NCBI GenBank assembly: GCA_964483245.1
Contig: CAZABP010000034.1
Coordinates: forward strand, 1-52,022
Origin: CAZABP01 sp964483245
Lineage (GTDB): Bacteria > Planctomycetota > UBA1135 > UBA2386
Length of the DNA stretch: 52,022 nucleotides
Direction of reading: 5' to 3'
Part shown: positions 1-8,319 of the stretch, in pieces
Numbering within the stretch: position 1 is the first letter of the stretch
How the letters are laid out: every line of letters starts with the position of its first letter
Notes under the pieces: model-generated
What the model was told of the DNA's origin: nothing
Databases searched by the model: none
What the model saw: the letters and a program-made list of their open reading frames with translations, nothing else
Position numbers and translations under genes: made by a program

Positions 1-62
1 ACGAACAGCAGCCCGAGGGGCGCGAGAGCGAGGAGGTAACGAGGACGTGAGCTAGAGGACAT
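1..62 (-). CDS. Partial gene: N-terminus of a membrane or exported protein
   Basis: Reading leftward from an ATG at 62-60, the first 20 codons stay open to the window edge and encode MSSSSRPRYLLALAPLGLLF. A short basic, serine-rich start is followed by an uninterrupted hydrophobic stretch, which is the look of a signal peptide or first membrane segment. It lies 110 bp downstream of the M28 peptidase on the same strand and could be the next gene of that run. The rest lies outside the window, so no function can be given. The start has only a weak upstream Shine-Dalgarno, so confidence is moderate. Confidence 0.5.
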   Translation of the reverse strand, partial: MSSSSRPRYLLALAPLGLLF

Positions 63-172
63 GGTCGCGGGATTGGAGCACCCGGCCGCAAGGGCCGGAA
101 GCCGGGGTGAGCCTGGTCGCGGAGTCCTGCCCGGGTCGGCCCGCAGGGTCTCGATGCCTAACCGCGATGGTG

Positions 173-1621
173 TCAGCGCGACGATCCGGTGTCCGGCGGC
201 CGTGCCGCCAACGCCGACGCGAAGTAGGCCAGCACCGACGCCCCCAGTTCCAACTCCTGCGGGTCGATCGCCTCGATCCGGTCGTTGTCACTGTGGTGGA
301 AGTCGAAGTAGCGCCGCGACTCGGTCAGCAGCCCGAACAGCGGCACCCCCAGCGGCGCCAGGAACCCGATGTCGGCGCCGCCCCCACCGCCGGCGAGCAG
401 CGGCGGATCGGTGCCAAGCCGCTGGTAGGCCGCGAGCAGCGGTCGCAATGCCGCAGCGCGGTCGGCATCGAGCGACGTCGTGAATCCGACCGGTCGGAAC
501 CCGCCGCGATCACTCTCGATCGCCGCGACGTGCCGCTCACCGCTCGCCTTCACCGCCTCGGCATAGGCCGCAGCGCCGCGCAGCCCGTTCTCCTCGTTCA
601 TGTACAGCACTGCGCGGATCGTCCGCCGCGGGTGCCCGAGGTGCGCCTGGATGATCCGCATCGCTTCGAGCACATGCGCGACCCCGGCGCCGTCGTCGTG
701 TGCGCCCTGCCCGATGTCCCACGCATCCAGGTGCGCGCCGAGCAGCACGATCTCATCCGGGAACTCGCGACCGACCAGCTCGCCGATGACGTTCGCGGCC
801 GGCGCATCCGGCAAGGTCTTGCAGTCGAGCTCGAGGCGGACCGTCACGTGGTCGTGCTTGCGGATCAGCTCGGCCAGCCGATCTGCCGCCAGCGTGCTGA
901 TCGAAGCAGCCGGGATGCGCGGGACGCCATCGGCATATCGCATCGCGCCGGTGTGCGGCTTGTCGTCGCGTGCCGTCGTCATCGAGCGGACCAGCACGGC
1001 AGCGGCACCGACCTTGCCGGCTTCGATCGCGCCGTTGGTCCGCTGCGGCACGGCCGAGCCGTACGCCTCGAACGCATTCGCCAGGATCTGCGGCATCGGG
1101 CGGTTGAAGAACACGATCTTCCCGCGCACTGCGTCGCCGATCGCGGCGAGCTGCTCGAAGCTGCGCACCATGACGACTTCGGCCGTGATGCCGCCGGCCG
1201 GCGTCGCGATGCTGCCGCCGAGTGCCGTCACGGCGAGCGCACCCGGCTCCGGCGTGACGACGTTCGCGGCCGCTGCGCCACGCACCCAGCATGGCGCCAG
1301 GAACGTCTGCCGCCGGACGTTCTGCAGGCCGATCCGGCGCATGGTCTGCTCGGCCCAGGCGGTGGCGAGCTCCGCCCCGGCCGAGCAGGTGAGCCGGTGC
1401 GGTGCGACCGTCACGAGCTCCCGCAGGAATTGGTGCGCACGCGGATCGTTCAGCGCCGTGCCGACCATCGCGATCGCGCGCTGCTCCAGCTCGCGGTCGG
1501 TGGCTGGCGCACGCTCCGTCGCATCCTGGCGTGGCGGCGGCGCGCTGCACGCGTCGAGCAGTGCGGCCGCGAACGCGAGCGCGGCCACCGCGGACCGCCG
1601 CGGTGGACGTCCGGATCTCAC
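173..1621 (-). CDS. Exported M28-family zinc metallopeptidase
   Basis: This 482-residue protein carries the co-catalytic zinc peptidase signature of family M28 (aminopeptidase and carboxypeptidase Q-like). The ligands can be read in order: His-x-Asp in GAHLDAWD, Asp in HDDGAG, the Glu pair in MNEENG, Asp in ESDRGG and a C-terminal His in FDFHHSDND. The GTG start at 1621 is chosen because it gives a signal-like hydrophobic N-terminus with a lipobox-like LLDACSAPP near residue 25, and because it overlaps the TGA of the upstream thioredoxin gene as GTGA. A longer reading into that gene is unlikely to be real. It probably trims peptides at the cell surface or in the periplasm; the substrate is unknown. 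Confidence 0.88.
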   Translation of the reverse strand: MRSGRPPRRSAVAALAFAAALLDACSAPPPRQDATERAPATDRELEQRAIAMVGTALNDPRAHQFLRELVTVAPHRLTCSAGAELATAWAEQTMRRIGLQNVRRQTFLAPCWVRGAAAANVVTPEPGALAVTALGGSIATPAGGITAEVVMVRSFEQLAAIGDAVRGKIVFFNRPMPQILANAFEAYGSAVPQRTNGAIEAGKVGAAAVLVRSMTTARDDKPHTGAMRYADGVPRIPAASISTLAADRLAELIRKHDHVTVRLELDCKTLPDAPAANVIGELVGREFPDEIVLLGAHLDAWDIGQGAHDDGAGVAHVLEAMRIIQAHLGHPRRTIRAVLYMNEENGLRGAAAYAEAVKASGERHVAAIESDRGGFRPVGFTTSLDADRAAALRPLLAAYQRLGTDPPLLAGGGGGADIGFLAPLGVPLFGLLTESRRYFDFHHSDNDRIEAIDPQELELGASVLAYFASALAARPPDTGSSR

Positions 1622-2607
1622 GGCTTGCGCTCCACGAGCATCCGCACGGCGGCGATCAGGTCCTCGCCGCGCAGGCCGATGCGTGAGATCTTGCCGTCGC
1701 GGCTGATCAGGAACGTGGCCGGGATCGACTCGACGCCGTAGGCCTTCGCGAGCGCCTGCTCGTGGTCGGCATCGTAGATCTGCGGCCACGGCAGGTCCGA
1801 CTGCGTCAGGAACTGCTGCAGCCGCGCGCGGTCGTGGTCGAGGCTGACGCCGACGATCTCGAACCCCTGGTCGTGGAAGCGCGAGTACGCGTCTTCGACA
1901 TTCGGCAGCTCCTGCAGGCACGGCCCACACCAGGTCGCCCAGAAGTCGATCAAGACCACCTTCCCCTTCCAGCCGGCGAGCGACACCTCGTTGCCGGCGA
2001 GGTCCTTGCCGGCCAACGCCGGCGGCTCCGTGCCGAGCCGCTCGAGCTGCGCGCTCTGCATCTTGGCGATCTCGGCGAGCTGCGGGTGGCCGACCTTCTC
2101 GGCGAGTGTCGACCAGATCGCCTTCGCCGGCTCCTTCTCACCGCGCTCGGCCAGCATCGACGAGAGCCGGATCGCCGCCGTGAAGGCGGCGTCGACCGAG
2201 CCATCCTCGAGTGACGCCTCCGCCAACAGCGGCTGGTAGGTCTTGGTCAGCTCCTCGCTGCTGGCGCCGGCGCGTGACTGCGCGTCACCGAGCTCCAGGC
2301 GCGCGCGGCTCGCGAGCCGGCCATCCTTGCTCGCCGCCAAGGCACGCTCGGCATATCCGCGCTGCGCCTGCGCGGTGTCGAGATCGGCTGCCAGCCGCGC
2401 GGTCTCGAGCAGGGCCTCCGCGAGATCCGCCGGCTGCGGGTCGACTTCCTGGTCGACGTAGGCGCGCAGCGCGGCGTATTTCTCGGTCAGGATCTTCTGC
2501 CGCGCGGCGTTCAGCTTCGCCTCCGTTTCGCGCTGGATCGCCGCGAGATCTTGCGCGGGCAGGGTGGCGGCGAACGCGAGAAGGAACAGACAGCGGAGGA
2601 AGACCAT
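1618..2607 (-). CDS. TlpA-like exported thioredoxin-fold protein
   Basis: The 329-residue product has a signal peptide (cleavage probably before the AQ of TLPAQDL), a helical region of about 170 residues, and a C-terminal TlpA/ResA-type thioredoxin domain. Visible motifs are the active site WATWCGPC, the cis-proline segment ESIPATF, and FLISRDGKI, where the family has its strand-turn. It should act as a periplasmic thiol-disulfide reductant or oxidant. The helical N-terminal half may bind a partner; such fusions are common in planctomycetes and Bacteroidetes. It is coupled to the M28 peptidase by a 4-bp overlap, so the two are probably made together. The partner substrate is unknown. Confidence 0.88.
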   Translation of the reverse strand: MVFLRCLFLLAFAATLPAQDLAAIQRETEAKLNAARQKILTEKYAALRAYVDQEVDPQPADLAEALLETARLAADLDTAQAQRGYAERALAASKDGRLASRARLELGDAQSRAGASSEELTKTYQPLLAEASLEDGSVDAAFTAAIRLSSMLAERGEKEPAKAIWSTLAEKVGHPQLAEIAKMQSAQLERLGTEPPALAGKDLAGNEVSLAGWKGKVVLIDFWATWCGPCLQELPNVEDAYSRFHDQGFEIVGVSLDHDRARLQQFLTQSDLPWPQIYDADHEQALAKAYGVESIPATFLISRDGKISRIGLRGEDLIAAVRMLVERKP

Positions 2608-2640
2608 GCGGGCGTCGAGCTTAGCTGCAATCGCGCGCGA

Positions 2641-4242
2641 TCAATCGATCTGCACCGGCTCACCGACCGGCACCGCCTCCGTGGCGCGCAGCGCCACGAC
2701 CCGCAGCTCCGTGCCGGGCTCCGCACGCACGTGCGCGACCCAGGCGACGGCTGGGCCCGGCAGCGCGCCGTCGGGGATCGGCACGCCGGCGAGGCCGAGT
2801 CCGCGCACGACCAGGTCGCGGTCGAGCACAGCCAACAGCCGCGGGCCGGGAGTCGTGACGCCACGCAACAGCACGAGGCCCGGCTGCGCGGCGACCGCCG
2901 CCTGGGTCAGCGTCGCGCCAGGTCCCTGCGCTCCGACCGGAAGCGGACACGACTTGCCGAGCAGGTCCTGCGCGCCGTCGGCCCAATGCGCAAGCCGCGC
3001 GCGCCGCAGGAACTCCTCACGCGGCGGCTGCCGCTCCGGCCAGGCGTAGACGAGACCGAGGTGGTCTGCGTCCTGCACGCCGAGCCACGCCGCGGTCGTC
3101 GCACGGTCCATCCGATCGAACCACGGGATCGCCTCTTCGAGCGACGCCCGCTGCTGGCCGACCAGCGCGAGCAGGAATCCGGCGGCGGCCGCGGGGGCGA
3201 TCCACCGCCGCGCCGGCCCAAGCGCCAGGAACAGCGCCGGCCCGAGCAACGCCCAGAACACGAGCCCGCCGGTCGCATAGCGGCTGCTCAGCGCATACCC
3301 CGCGTCGAAGTTGATCCGGCCGAGCCCGGTCAACAGCGCGGTCGCGAGCACGAACAGCGCCGCACCGAGCAGCGCACTCTGCACGAGTTCGCGCTGCCGC
3401 CACGCCCGCCATGCCAGGAACCCCCAGGCACCAACACCCACCGCACCCAACGCCGTGCAGACGGCGAAGCCGTAGTGCCGCAGTGGATTCCCCAGATAGG
3501 CGATCGCGAACAGGAACACCTTCGGCACCTGGCCGAGCGACTCCAGCGGATCGGCATGCCGGTCCACGCGCTGCCAGCCGATCAGGTACAGCACGGTCAC
3601 GAGCAAGAACGCGCCGCCGAGCAGCACCAGCTCGCGCCGCGGCCGCCGCTGCATCCACGCGACGAACAGCAGCACCGGCCAGACGATCAGCCCGTTCACC
3701 ATCGTCAGCGTCGCGAGCAGTGCCATCAGCATCGCGAGACCGAGGTGCCATCCCATTGCCGCGGCAGCCGCGGTCGCCAGCAGGAACACGCCGACGAACT
3801 GGATCTGGAAGCTCCAGAGCAGGTTCTCGACCTGCACGAACGCGAACCCGCAACCGAGCGCGAACGCGAACGTCGCCAGCGCCGCGGGCCGGCTGGCGCC
3901 GGCGCGGCGCACGAGCCGTGCGATCACGACGGCGTGCGCGAGCTGCACGAGCAGGATCGCCGCCAACAGGAACGTCCCGCGCCACGACGTCAGCCAGGCG
4001 TCGGCGAAGAACAGCAGCCGCGGCAGCAGGATCCGGTGCTCGTTGTGCAGCGCCCAGAGATCGCCGGGCCCGTACTCCCCCGCGTCCGCGCGGCGCAGGT
4101 CGTCGGCGAACTCCCACGAGTCCAGCAGCGGGATCGGCCGGTGCTGCGCAACGACGAATCCGACCGTCTGCAATGAGATCCCGACCGCGACCAACAGCAG
4201 CGCGGCGGCGGCGATCCAGGCGCCGCGCCCGCGAGCGGTCAT
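2641..4242 (-). CDS. Polytopic membrane protein, GT-C-like, paralogue of the 5073-7229 gene
   Basis: This 533-residue protein starts with a membrane segment, followed by an outside loop with DSWEF (Asp41) and the motif HNEHRILLPRLLFFAD (residues 66-81). About ten further hydrophobic helices follow, then a C-terminal soluble part of roughly 130 residues. The same paired motifs occur in the gene at 5073-7229. The layout of a first membrane helix, an acidic loop and many helices resembles GT-C polyprenyl-phosphate-sugar glycosyltransferases, but I see no motif that proves catalysis. Its ATG overlaps the TGA of the GT2 gene as ATGA. Given that neighbour, which resembles dolichyl-phosphate mannose synthase, it may use a lipid-linked sugar to modify a surface glycan. 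That role is inference. Confidence 0.75.
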   Translation of the reverse strand: MTARGRGAWIAAAALLLVAVGISLQTVGFVVAQHRPIPLLDSWEFADDLRRADAGEYGPGDLWALHNEHRILLPRLLFFADAWLTSWRGTFLLAAILLVQLAHAVVIARLVRRAGASRPAALATFAFALGCGFAFVQVENLLWSFQIQFVGVFLLATAAAAAMGWHLGLAMLMALLATLTMVNGLIVWPVLLFVAWMQRRPRRELVLLGGAFLLVTVLYLIGWQRVDRHADPLESLGQVPKVFLFAIAYLGNPLRHYGFAVCTALGAVGVGAWGFLAWRAWRQRELVQSALLGAALFVLATALLTGLGRINFDAGYALSSRYATGGLVFWALLGPALFLALGPARRWIAPAAAAGFLLALVGQQRASLEEAIPWFDRMDRATTAAWLGVQDADHLGLVYAWPERQPPREEFLRRARLAHWADGAQDLLGKSCPLPVGAQGPGATLTQAAVAAQPGLVLLRGVTTPGPRLLAVLDRDLVVRGLGLAGVPIPDGALPGPAVAWVAHVRAEPGTELRVVALRATEAVPVGEPVQID

Positions 4243-5054
4243 TTCGGCCAGACCTGCAGTTGCCCCTGCCGCAGCATCGCGTTGCGGTAGTCGTGCCGCG
4301 TCAGCAGCTTCTCGAGCCAGCAGTACAGGATGATGAACAGATACCGCGAGCCCATCTCCTTGATCTTGAACTTGGAGACGCCCTCCTTGCGGTTCGTCCA
4401 GGTGTTCGGCACCACCGCGTAGCGATACCCCCGCGCGATCGCCTTCAGCGGAATCTCGACCGTCAGGTTGAAGTGGTATGCCAGCAGCGGCTGCACGCCG
4501 GCGATGACCTGGCGGCGGAACAGCTTGAACGCGTTCGTCGTGTCGTTGTAGCGCATCAAGAACAGGCCGGCGATGAACAGGTTGCCGAGCCGGTTCAGCA
4601 TCCGTTTCGGGAACGGGTAGTCGACGACGCGACCACCGCGCGACCAGCGCGTGCCGAACACGCAGTCGTAGCCCTCCTGCAGCTTGCGCCAGAATCGGAC
4701 CACGTCGGCCGGCGCATCGGAGCCGTCTGCCATGACGATCGCGACCGCTTCGCCGCGGAATGCCGCGAGGCCACAGCGGACCGCGAAGCCGAACCCGTTC
4801 GGCGGGTCGTTGTTGACATAGCGCACGCCCGGCAGCTCCGCGGCCAGACCGCGCAGGATCTCCTCGGTGCGATCCTTGCTGTTGTCGTTGACCACCAGGA
4901 TCTCGTGCTCGACCGACGCGCGCGCGAGTTCCTCGTGCAGCGAGCGGACCGTCTCGGCGATGTGCCCTTCTTCGTTGTGGGCCGGGATCACGACCGACAA
5001 CAACCCCGGCACGCCGCCGGCTTCCCATTCTGCGAGCGATTGGACGGCGAGCAT
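4239..5054 (-). CDS. GT2 glycosyltransferase, polyprenyl-phosphate sugar synthase type
   Basis: The 271-residue protein has the GT-A fold markers of family GT2. These are LLSVVIPAHNEEGHI near residue 18, EILVVNDNSKDRT for nucleotide binding, MADGSDAP as the metal-binding DxD-like element, and the typical dolichyl-phosphate-mannose-synthase region FGTRWSRGG. It lacks the extra C-terminal membrane helices of larger relatives, though its C-terminus has an amphipathic segment (RYLFIILYCWLEKLL) that could touch the membrane. It probably transfers a sugar from a nucleotide donor to a polyprenyl phosphate, feeding the GT-C-like proteins on each side. It sits between those paralogues and overlaps the downstream one by 4 bp. 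Confidence 0.88.
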   Translation of the reverse strand: MLAVQSLAEWEAGGVPGLLSVVIPAHNEEGHIAETVRSLHEELARASVEHEILVVNDNSKDRTEEILRGLAAELPGVRYVNNDPPNGFGFAVRCGLAAFRGEAVAIVMADGSDAPADVVRFWRKLQEGYDCVFGTRWSRGGRVVDYPFPKRMLNRLGNLFIAGLFLMRYNDTTNAFKLFRRQVIAGVQPLLAYHFNLTVEIPLKAIARGYRYAVVPNTWTNRKEGVSKFKIKEMGSRYLFIILYCWLEKLLTRHDYRNAMLRQGQLQVWPK

Positions 5055-5072
5055 GCGAGGGCGGGGATGCTA

Positions 5073-7229
5073 TCAGCCGCCATCGGGACGGCGCGCGAGA
5101 TGGGCGCAGGGCGGCCCGACCGCGATCCACTGCCCCCAGTGCACGCCGGCGTCCTCGGCGATGACGCGGATCGGACCCTCGTGATCGTCCGGCAGCCGCA
5201 CGACCCAGCCGCGCCACGCCAGCGTCGACGGCGCCAGCGAACCGGCCGTGGCGAGGACCGCTCCGCTCCTGGCGTCGAGCACGCGCAGCCGCAGGCCGTT
5301 CGTCGACGGCCCGGTCAGGAACGGGATCGTGAAGTCCCGCGCGGGCGGCACGAACGGTCCGAAGATGATCTGCCCGACGTCGGCATCCGCTTCCACGTAG
5401 CTGCCGTACCAGGTCCACGAAGTCTGTGGCGGCGGCGCGACCGCCGGCGCCACACGAGGCACGAACCCGACCGGCGTCACCGGCAGCTCTGCGAGCACCG
5501 GTGCACCGATCTGCTCCGCGGCGACGTTCTCGTACGGCGCCACGGTGAACGTGCCCCCGAGCAGCCGCGCCGCGCCGCGCGTCCCGTCGACGACATAGCC
5601 GCGCAGCGACAGCGCGCCCGGCTCCGGCGCATGCACCAGCGCCATCCATTCGGCCGCGCGCTCCGCCCCCGGCGGCAACGTGCGACCGAGCAGCAGCGGA
5701 TAGCCGTAACCGCCACGGCCGAGGCCGACGATCCGACCTTGCAGGTCGGTCCACACGAACTGCTGCGCGCTGCGCGGGTCCTCCGGCGCGACCGCCCATC
5801 CGCGCAGCAACACGTATTGCCCGTGATCGCCGCGGCGCTCGGCCGAGAACATCCCGCCCGGGATCGGTGCCGGGACCGTCTCGAAGCGATCCTTCAGCGC
5901 CATCCCCGGCAGCAGATGCCACTCGTCGGCGAACGACGACCAGCGCTGCTCACGCAAGAACTCGATCAGCGGAGTCAGGGTCTCCGGCTGCGGATGCCCG
6001 GCCGACATCAACTCCCGATCCTGCGGCGTGACGAGCAACGCCAGCGACGCCAGCTCGATGCGCTGGTGCATCCCGAACAGCCGGTGCACGTACGGCTTCT
6101 GCCGCCAGCCGAGTAGCAGCGTCGCGGCGACCAACAGGCCGCTGGCCAGCAGCACGCGATTGCGCCCGGGCCGCGCCAGCGACGCCGCCGTCGAGCCGAG
6201 CGTCGCGACCCAGAACAGCAGCGCCGGAGAGGTGTACCGGCTCGTCATCGCGCTGCTGAGCTCCATCGTGACGCGACCGAGCGCGGTCAACGTCGCGGTA
6301 CCGAGTGCGAAGGCACCGACCGCCAGCAGCACGACTGCGCCCGGCTGCAGGAACTGCCGCGCCTGCACGGCGCGCAGCAGCAGCAGCAGGAACAGCAGCA
6401 GACCGCCGGCACCGATCGGGATCGCAGCGCCGAGCCCGAGCTCACCGAACGGACTGCCGAGGTACGCGAACAGGTACTTGGCGACCGCGACCGGTTCGCC
6501 GAGCGATGCCAGCGGCGAGGCGTGCGTTTCCGGCTGCTGGTAGCCGCTCAGGTAGAACGCGATCAGCGCCAGGCCGGTGACCAGCAGCTCGAAGCAGCGC
6601 ACCTTCGGGACGCGGAACACGCACAGCAGCACGACGCCGATCGGCCACACCAGCAGTCCGTTCGACATCGTGAAGCTTGCGCCGACCATCGCCAGGATCG
6701 CCAGCACCAGCGCGCCGCGGCTCTCCCGCGCACGGGTCAGTGCGAAGAACGCCGCCGCGGCCGCCAGCAGCACGCCGAGGAACTGCACCTGGAACGCCCA
6801 CAGGAAGTTCTCCATCTGCGCCGCCGAGAACAGCGCGGCCAGCGCGAGCGCCAGGAACGCCGGCAGCACCGGCTGCGGCAGCAGACCGCGCACGATCCGC
6901 ACCAGCAGCAGCGCCAACACCAGCTGGTTGACCCACATCCAGACCGGCTCGACGAGCTGGCGTCCCTGGAACCCGAGATAGTCGGCGAAGAACACCAGCC
7001 GCGGGAACAGGATCCGGTGCTCGTTGTGCTGCTCCCACAGCCGCTCGATCGGGTACTTCCCGTCGCTGCGGTCGAGCATGTGGTCGACGAAGCCCCACGA
7101 GTCCCACCACACGACCGGGTTCCACAGCCGCACCATCCACGTCGTCGTGTGGACGACGACGTACAGCGCGACGAGCAGGGCCAACCAGACCGGCGCGCGT
7201 GCGAGCCAGGCGCGCAGCCGCGGATTCAC
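5073..7229 (-). CDS. Large polytopic membrane protein, GT-C-like, with C-terminal soluble domain
   Basis: This 718-residue paralogue of the 2641-4242 product has an N-terminal membrane helix, then DSWGF (Asp43) and HNEHRILFPRLVFFAD (residues 68-83). About ten helices run to near residue 400, and a soluble beta-rich domain of about 300 residues follows. The GTG start overlaps the TGA of the upstream epimerase as GTGA; an earlier in-frame ATG would run into that gene and give an unlikely arginine-rich extension. Its extra C-terminal domain may recognise the acceptor. Membrane glycosyltransferase or glycan-modifying enzyme is the best guess from topology and neighbours, without a catalytic motif I can name. 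Confidence 0.75.
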   Translation of the reverse strand: MNPRLRAWLARAPVWLALLVALYVVVHTTTWMVRLWNPVVWWDSWGFVDHMLDRSDGKYPIERLWEQHNEHRILFPRLVFFADYLGFQGRQLVEPVWMWVNQLVLALLLVRIVRGLLPQPVLPAFLALALAALFSAAQMENFLWAFQVQFLGVLLAAAAAFFALTRARESRGALVLAILAMVGASFTMSNGLLVWPIGVVLLCVFRVPKVRCFELLVTGLALIAFYLSGYQQPETHASPLASLGEPVAVAKYLFAYLGSPFGELGLGAAIPIGAGGLLLFLLLLLRAVQARQFLQPGAVVLLAVGAFALGTATLTALGRVTMELSSAMTSRYTSPALLFWVATLGSTAASLARPGRNRVLLASGLLVAATLLLGWRQKPYVHRLFGMHQRIELASLALLVTPQDRELMSAGHPQPETLTPLIEFLREQRWSSFADEWHLLPGMALKDRFETVPAPIPGGMFSAERRGDHGQYVLLRGWAVAPEDPRSAQQFVWTDLQGRIVGLGRGGYGYPLLLGRTLPPGAERAAEWMALVHAPEPGALSLRGYVVDGTRGAARLLGGTFTVAPYENVAAEQIGAPVLAELPVTPVGFVPRVAPAVAPPPQTSWTWYGSYVEADADVGQIIFGPFVPPARDFTIPFLTGPSTNGLRLRVLDARSGAVLATAGSLAPSTLAWRGWVVRLPDDHEGPIRVIAEDAGVHWGQWIAVGPPCAHLARRPDGG

Positions 7230-8296
7230 GCGCTGCGCAGCCGCTCTGCCATCTGGTCGTGCATCTCCTGCAGGATCCGCCGGATGTCGTAGGTCAGCTG
7301 CCACTCCGGATAATCGGTCGCGAACCGACGCACGTCACTGATCCACCAGATGTGGTCGCCGGCGCGGTTCTGGTCCTGGTAGCTCCAGCGCAGCGGCTTG
7401 CCGGTCAGCTCCTCGCAGATGGCGATCGCCTCGAGCATCGAGCAGTTCGAGAACCGGCTGCCACCGATGTTGTAGACCGCGCCGCTGCGCGGCTTGCGGA
7501 AGAACTGCCAGAACGCCTGCACCAGGTCGTACGAGTGGATGTTGTCGCGGACCTGTTTGCCCTGGTACCCGAACACCGTGTACGGCTGCCCGGTGATCGC
7601 GCACTTCATCAGGTACGCGAGGAACCCATGCAGCTGCGCACCGGAGTGACCCGGGCCGGTCAGGCAGCCACCACGGAAGCAGGCCGTCCGCATCCCGAAG
7701 TAGCGGCCGTACTCCTGCACCAACACGTCGGCGGCGACCTTCGACGCACCGAACAGACTGTGCATCGACGCGTCGATCGTCATCGTCTCGTCGATGCCGT
7801 GCGCCGCCCAGGGATGCTGCGGATCCAGCTCCCAGCGCTTGTCCTGTTCGATCAGCGGCAGCCGGTTCGGCGTGTCGCCATAGACCTTGTTCGTGCTGGT
7901 GAACTGGAACACGGCGTCTGGGCAGTGCTTGCGCGCGGCCTCGAGCAGCACCAGCGTCCCGTTCGCATTGACGGTGAAGTCCGTGAACGGCTCGCGCGCG
8001 GCCCAGTCGTGGGAGGGCTGCGCCGCCGTGTGCAGGACCATCGCGATCTGCTTGCCGTAGCGCGCGAACAGCGCGGCGACGCCTGGCTCGTCACGGATGT
8101 CCAGCTCGGCATGCGTGTAGCCGGGGATCTCCGCGGTCAGGCGCCGCCGACTCCAGTCGGTGCTCGCCTCCGGGCCGAAGAAATACCGGCGCATGTCGTT
8201 GTCGATGCCGACCACCGACAGACCTTGCGACGAGAAGAAGCGGACGGCCTCGGCGCCGATCAGACCGGCGGAGCCCGTGACGATTGCGACCGACAT
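7226..8296 (-). CDS. NAD-dependent sugar epimerase, CDP-tyvelose epimerase-like, lacking catalytic Tyr
   Basis: This 356-residue extended SDR protein has the Rossmann motif GSAGLIG (residues 8-14), STNKVYGD around residue 134-141 and the substrate segment CFRGGCLTGP, features of the CDP-paratose/tyvelose 2-epimerase group. The usual YxxxK dyad is read here as SLFGASK (Phe182, Lys186), so the general acid/base tyrosine is replaced by phenylalanine. This may be normal for a subfamily of these epimerases, or the protein may use another residue. It lies 23 bp downstream of a second epimerase that keeps the tyrosine. The two probably make or interconvert an unusual nucleotide sugar for the glycosyltransferases that follow. 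Confidence 0.83.
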   Translation of the reverse strand: MSVAIVTGSAGLIGAEAVRFFSSQGLSVVGIDNDMRRYFFGPEASTDWSRRRLTAEIPGYTHAELDIRDEPGVAALFARYGKQIAMVLHTAAQPSHDWAAREPFTDFTVNANGTLVLLEAARKHCPDAVFQFTSTNKVYGDTPNRLPLIEQDKRWELDPQHPWAAHGIDETMTIDASMHSLFGASKVAADVLVQEYGRYFGMRTACFRGGCLTGPGHSGAQLHGFLAYLMKCAITGQPYTVFGYQGKQVRDNIHSYDLVQAFWQFFRKPRSGAVYNIGGSRFSNCSMLEAIAICEELTGKPLRWSYQDQNRAGDHIWWISDVRRFATDYPEWQLTYDIRRILQEMHDQMAERLRSA

Positions 8297-8319
8297 GCTG
8301 GCGGGTTCCTGGAGCTGCG

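Noticed and set aside
107..1741. Long plus-strand open frame of 544 codons over the M28 gene
   Set aside because: It is arginine-rich with no domain, antisense to a protein with intact zinc ligands. High GC keeps such frames open by chance.
3411..6116. Plus-strand open frame of 901 codons
   Set aside because: Low-complexity Arg/Ala/Asp/His content, antisense to membrane proteins and a GT2 with clear motifs.
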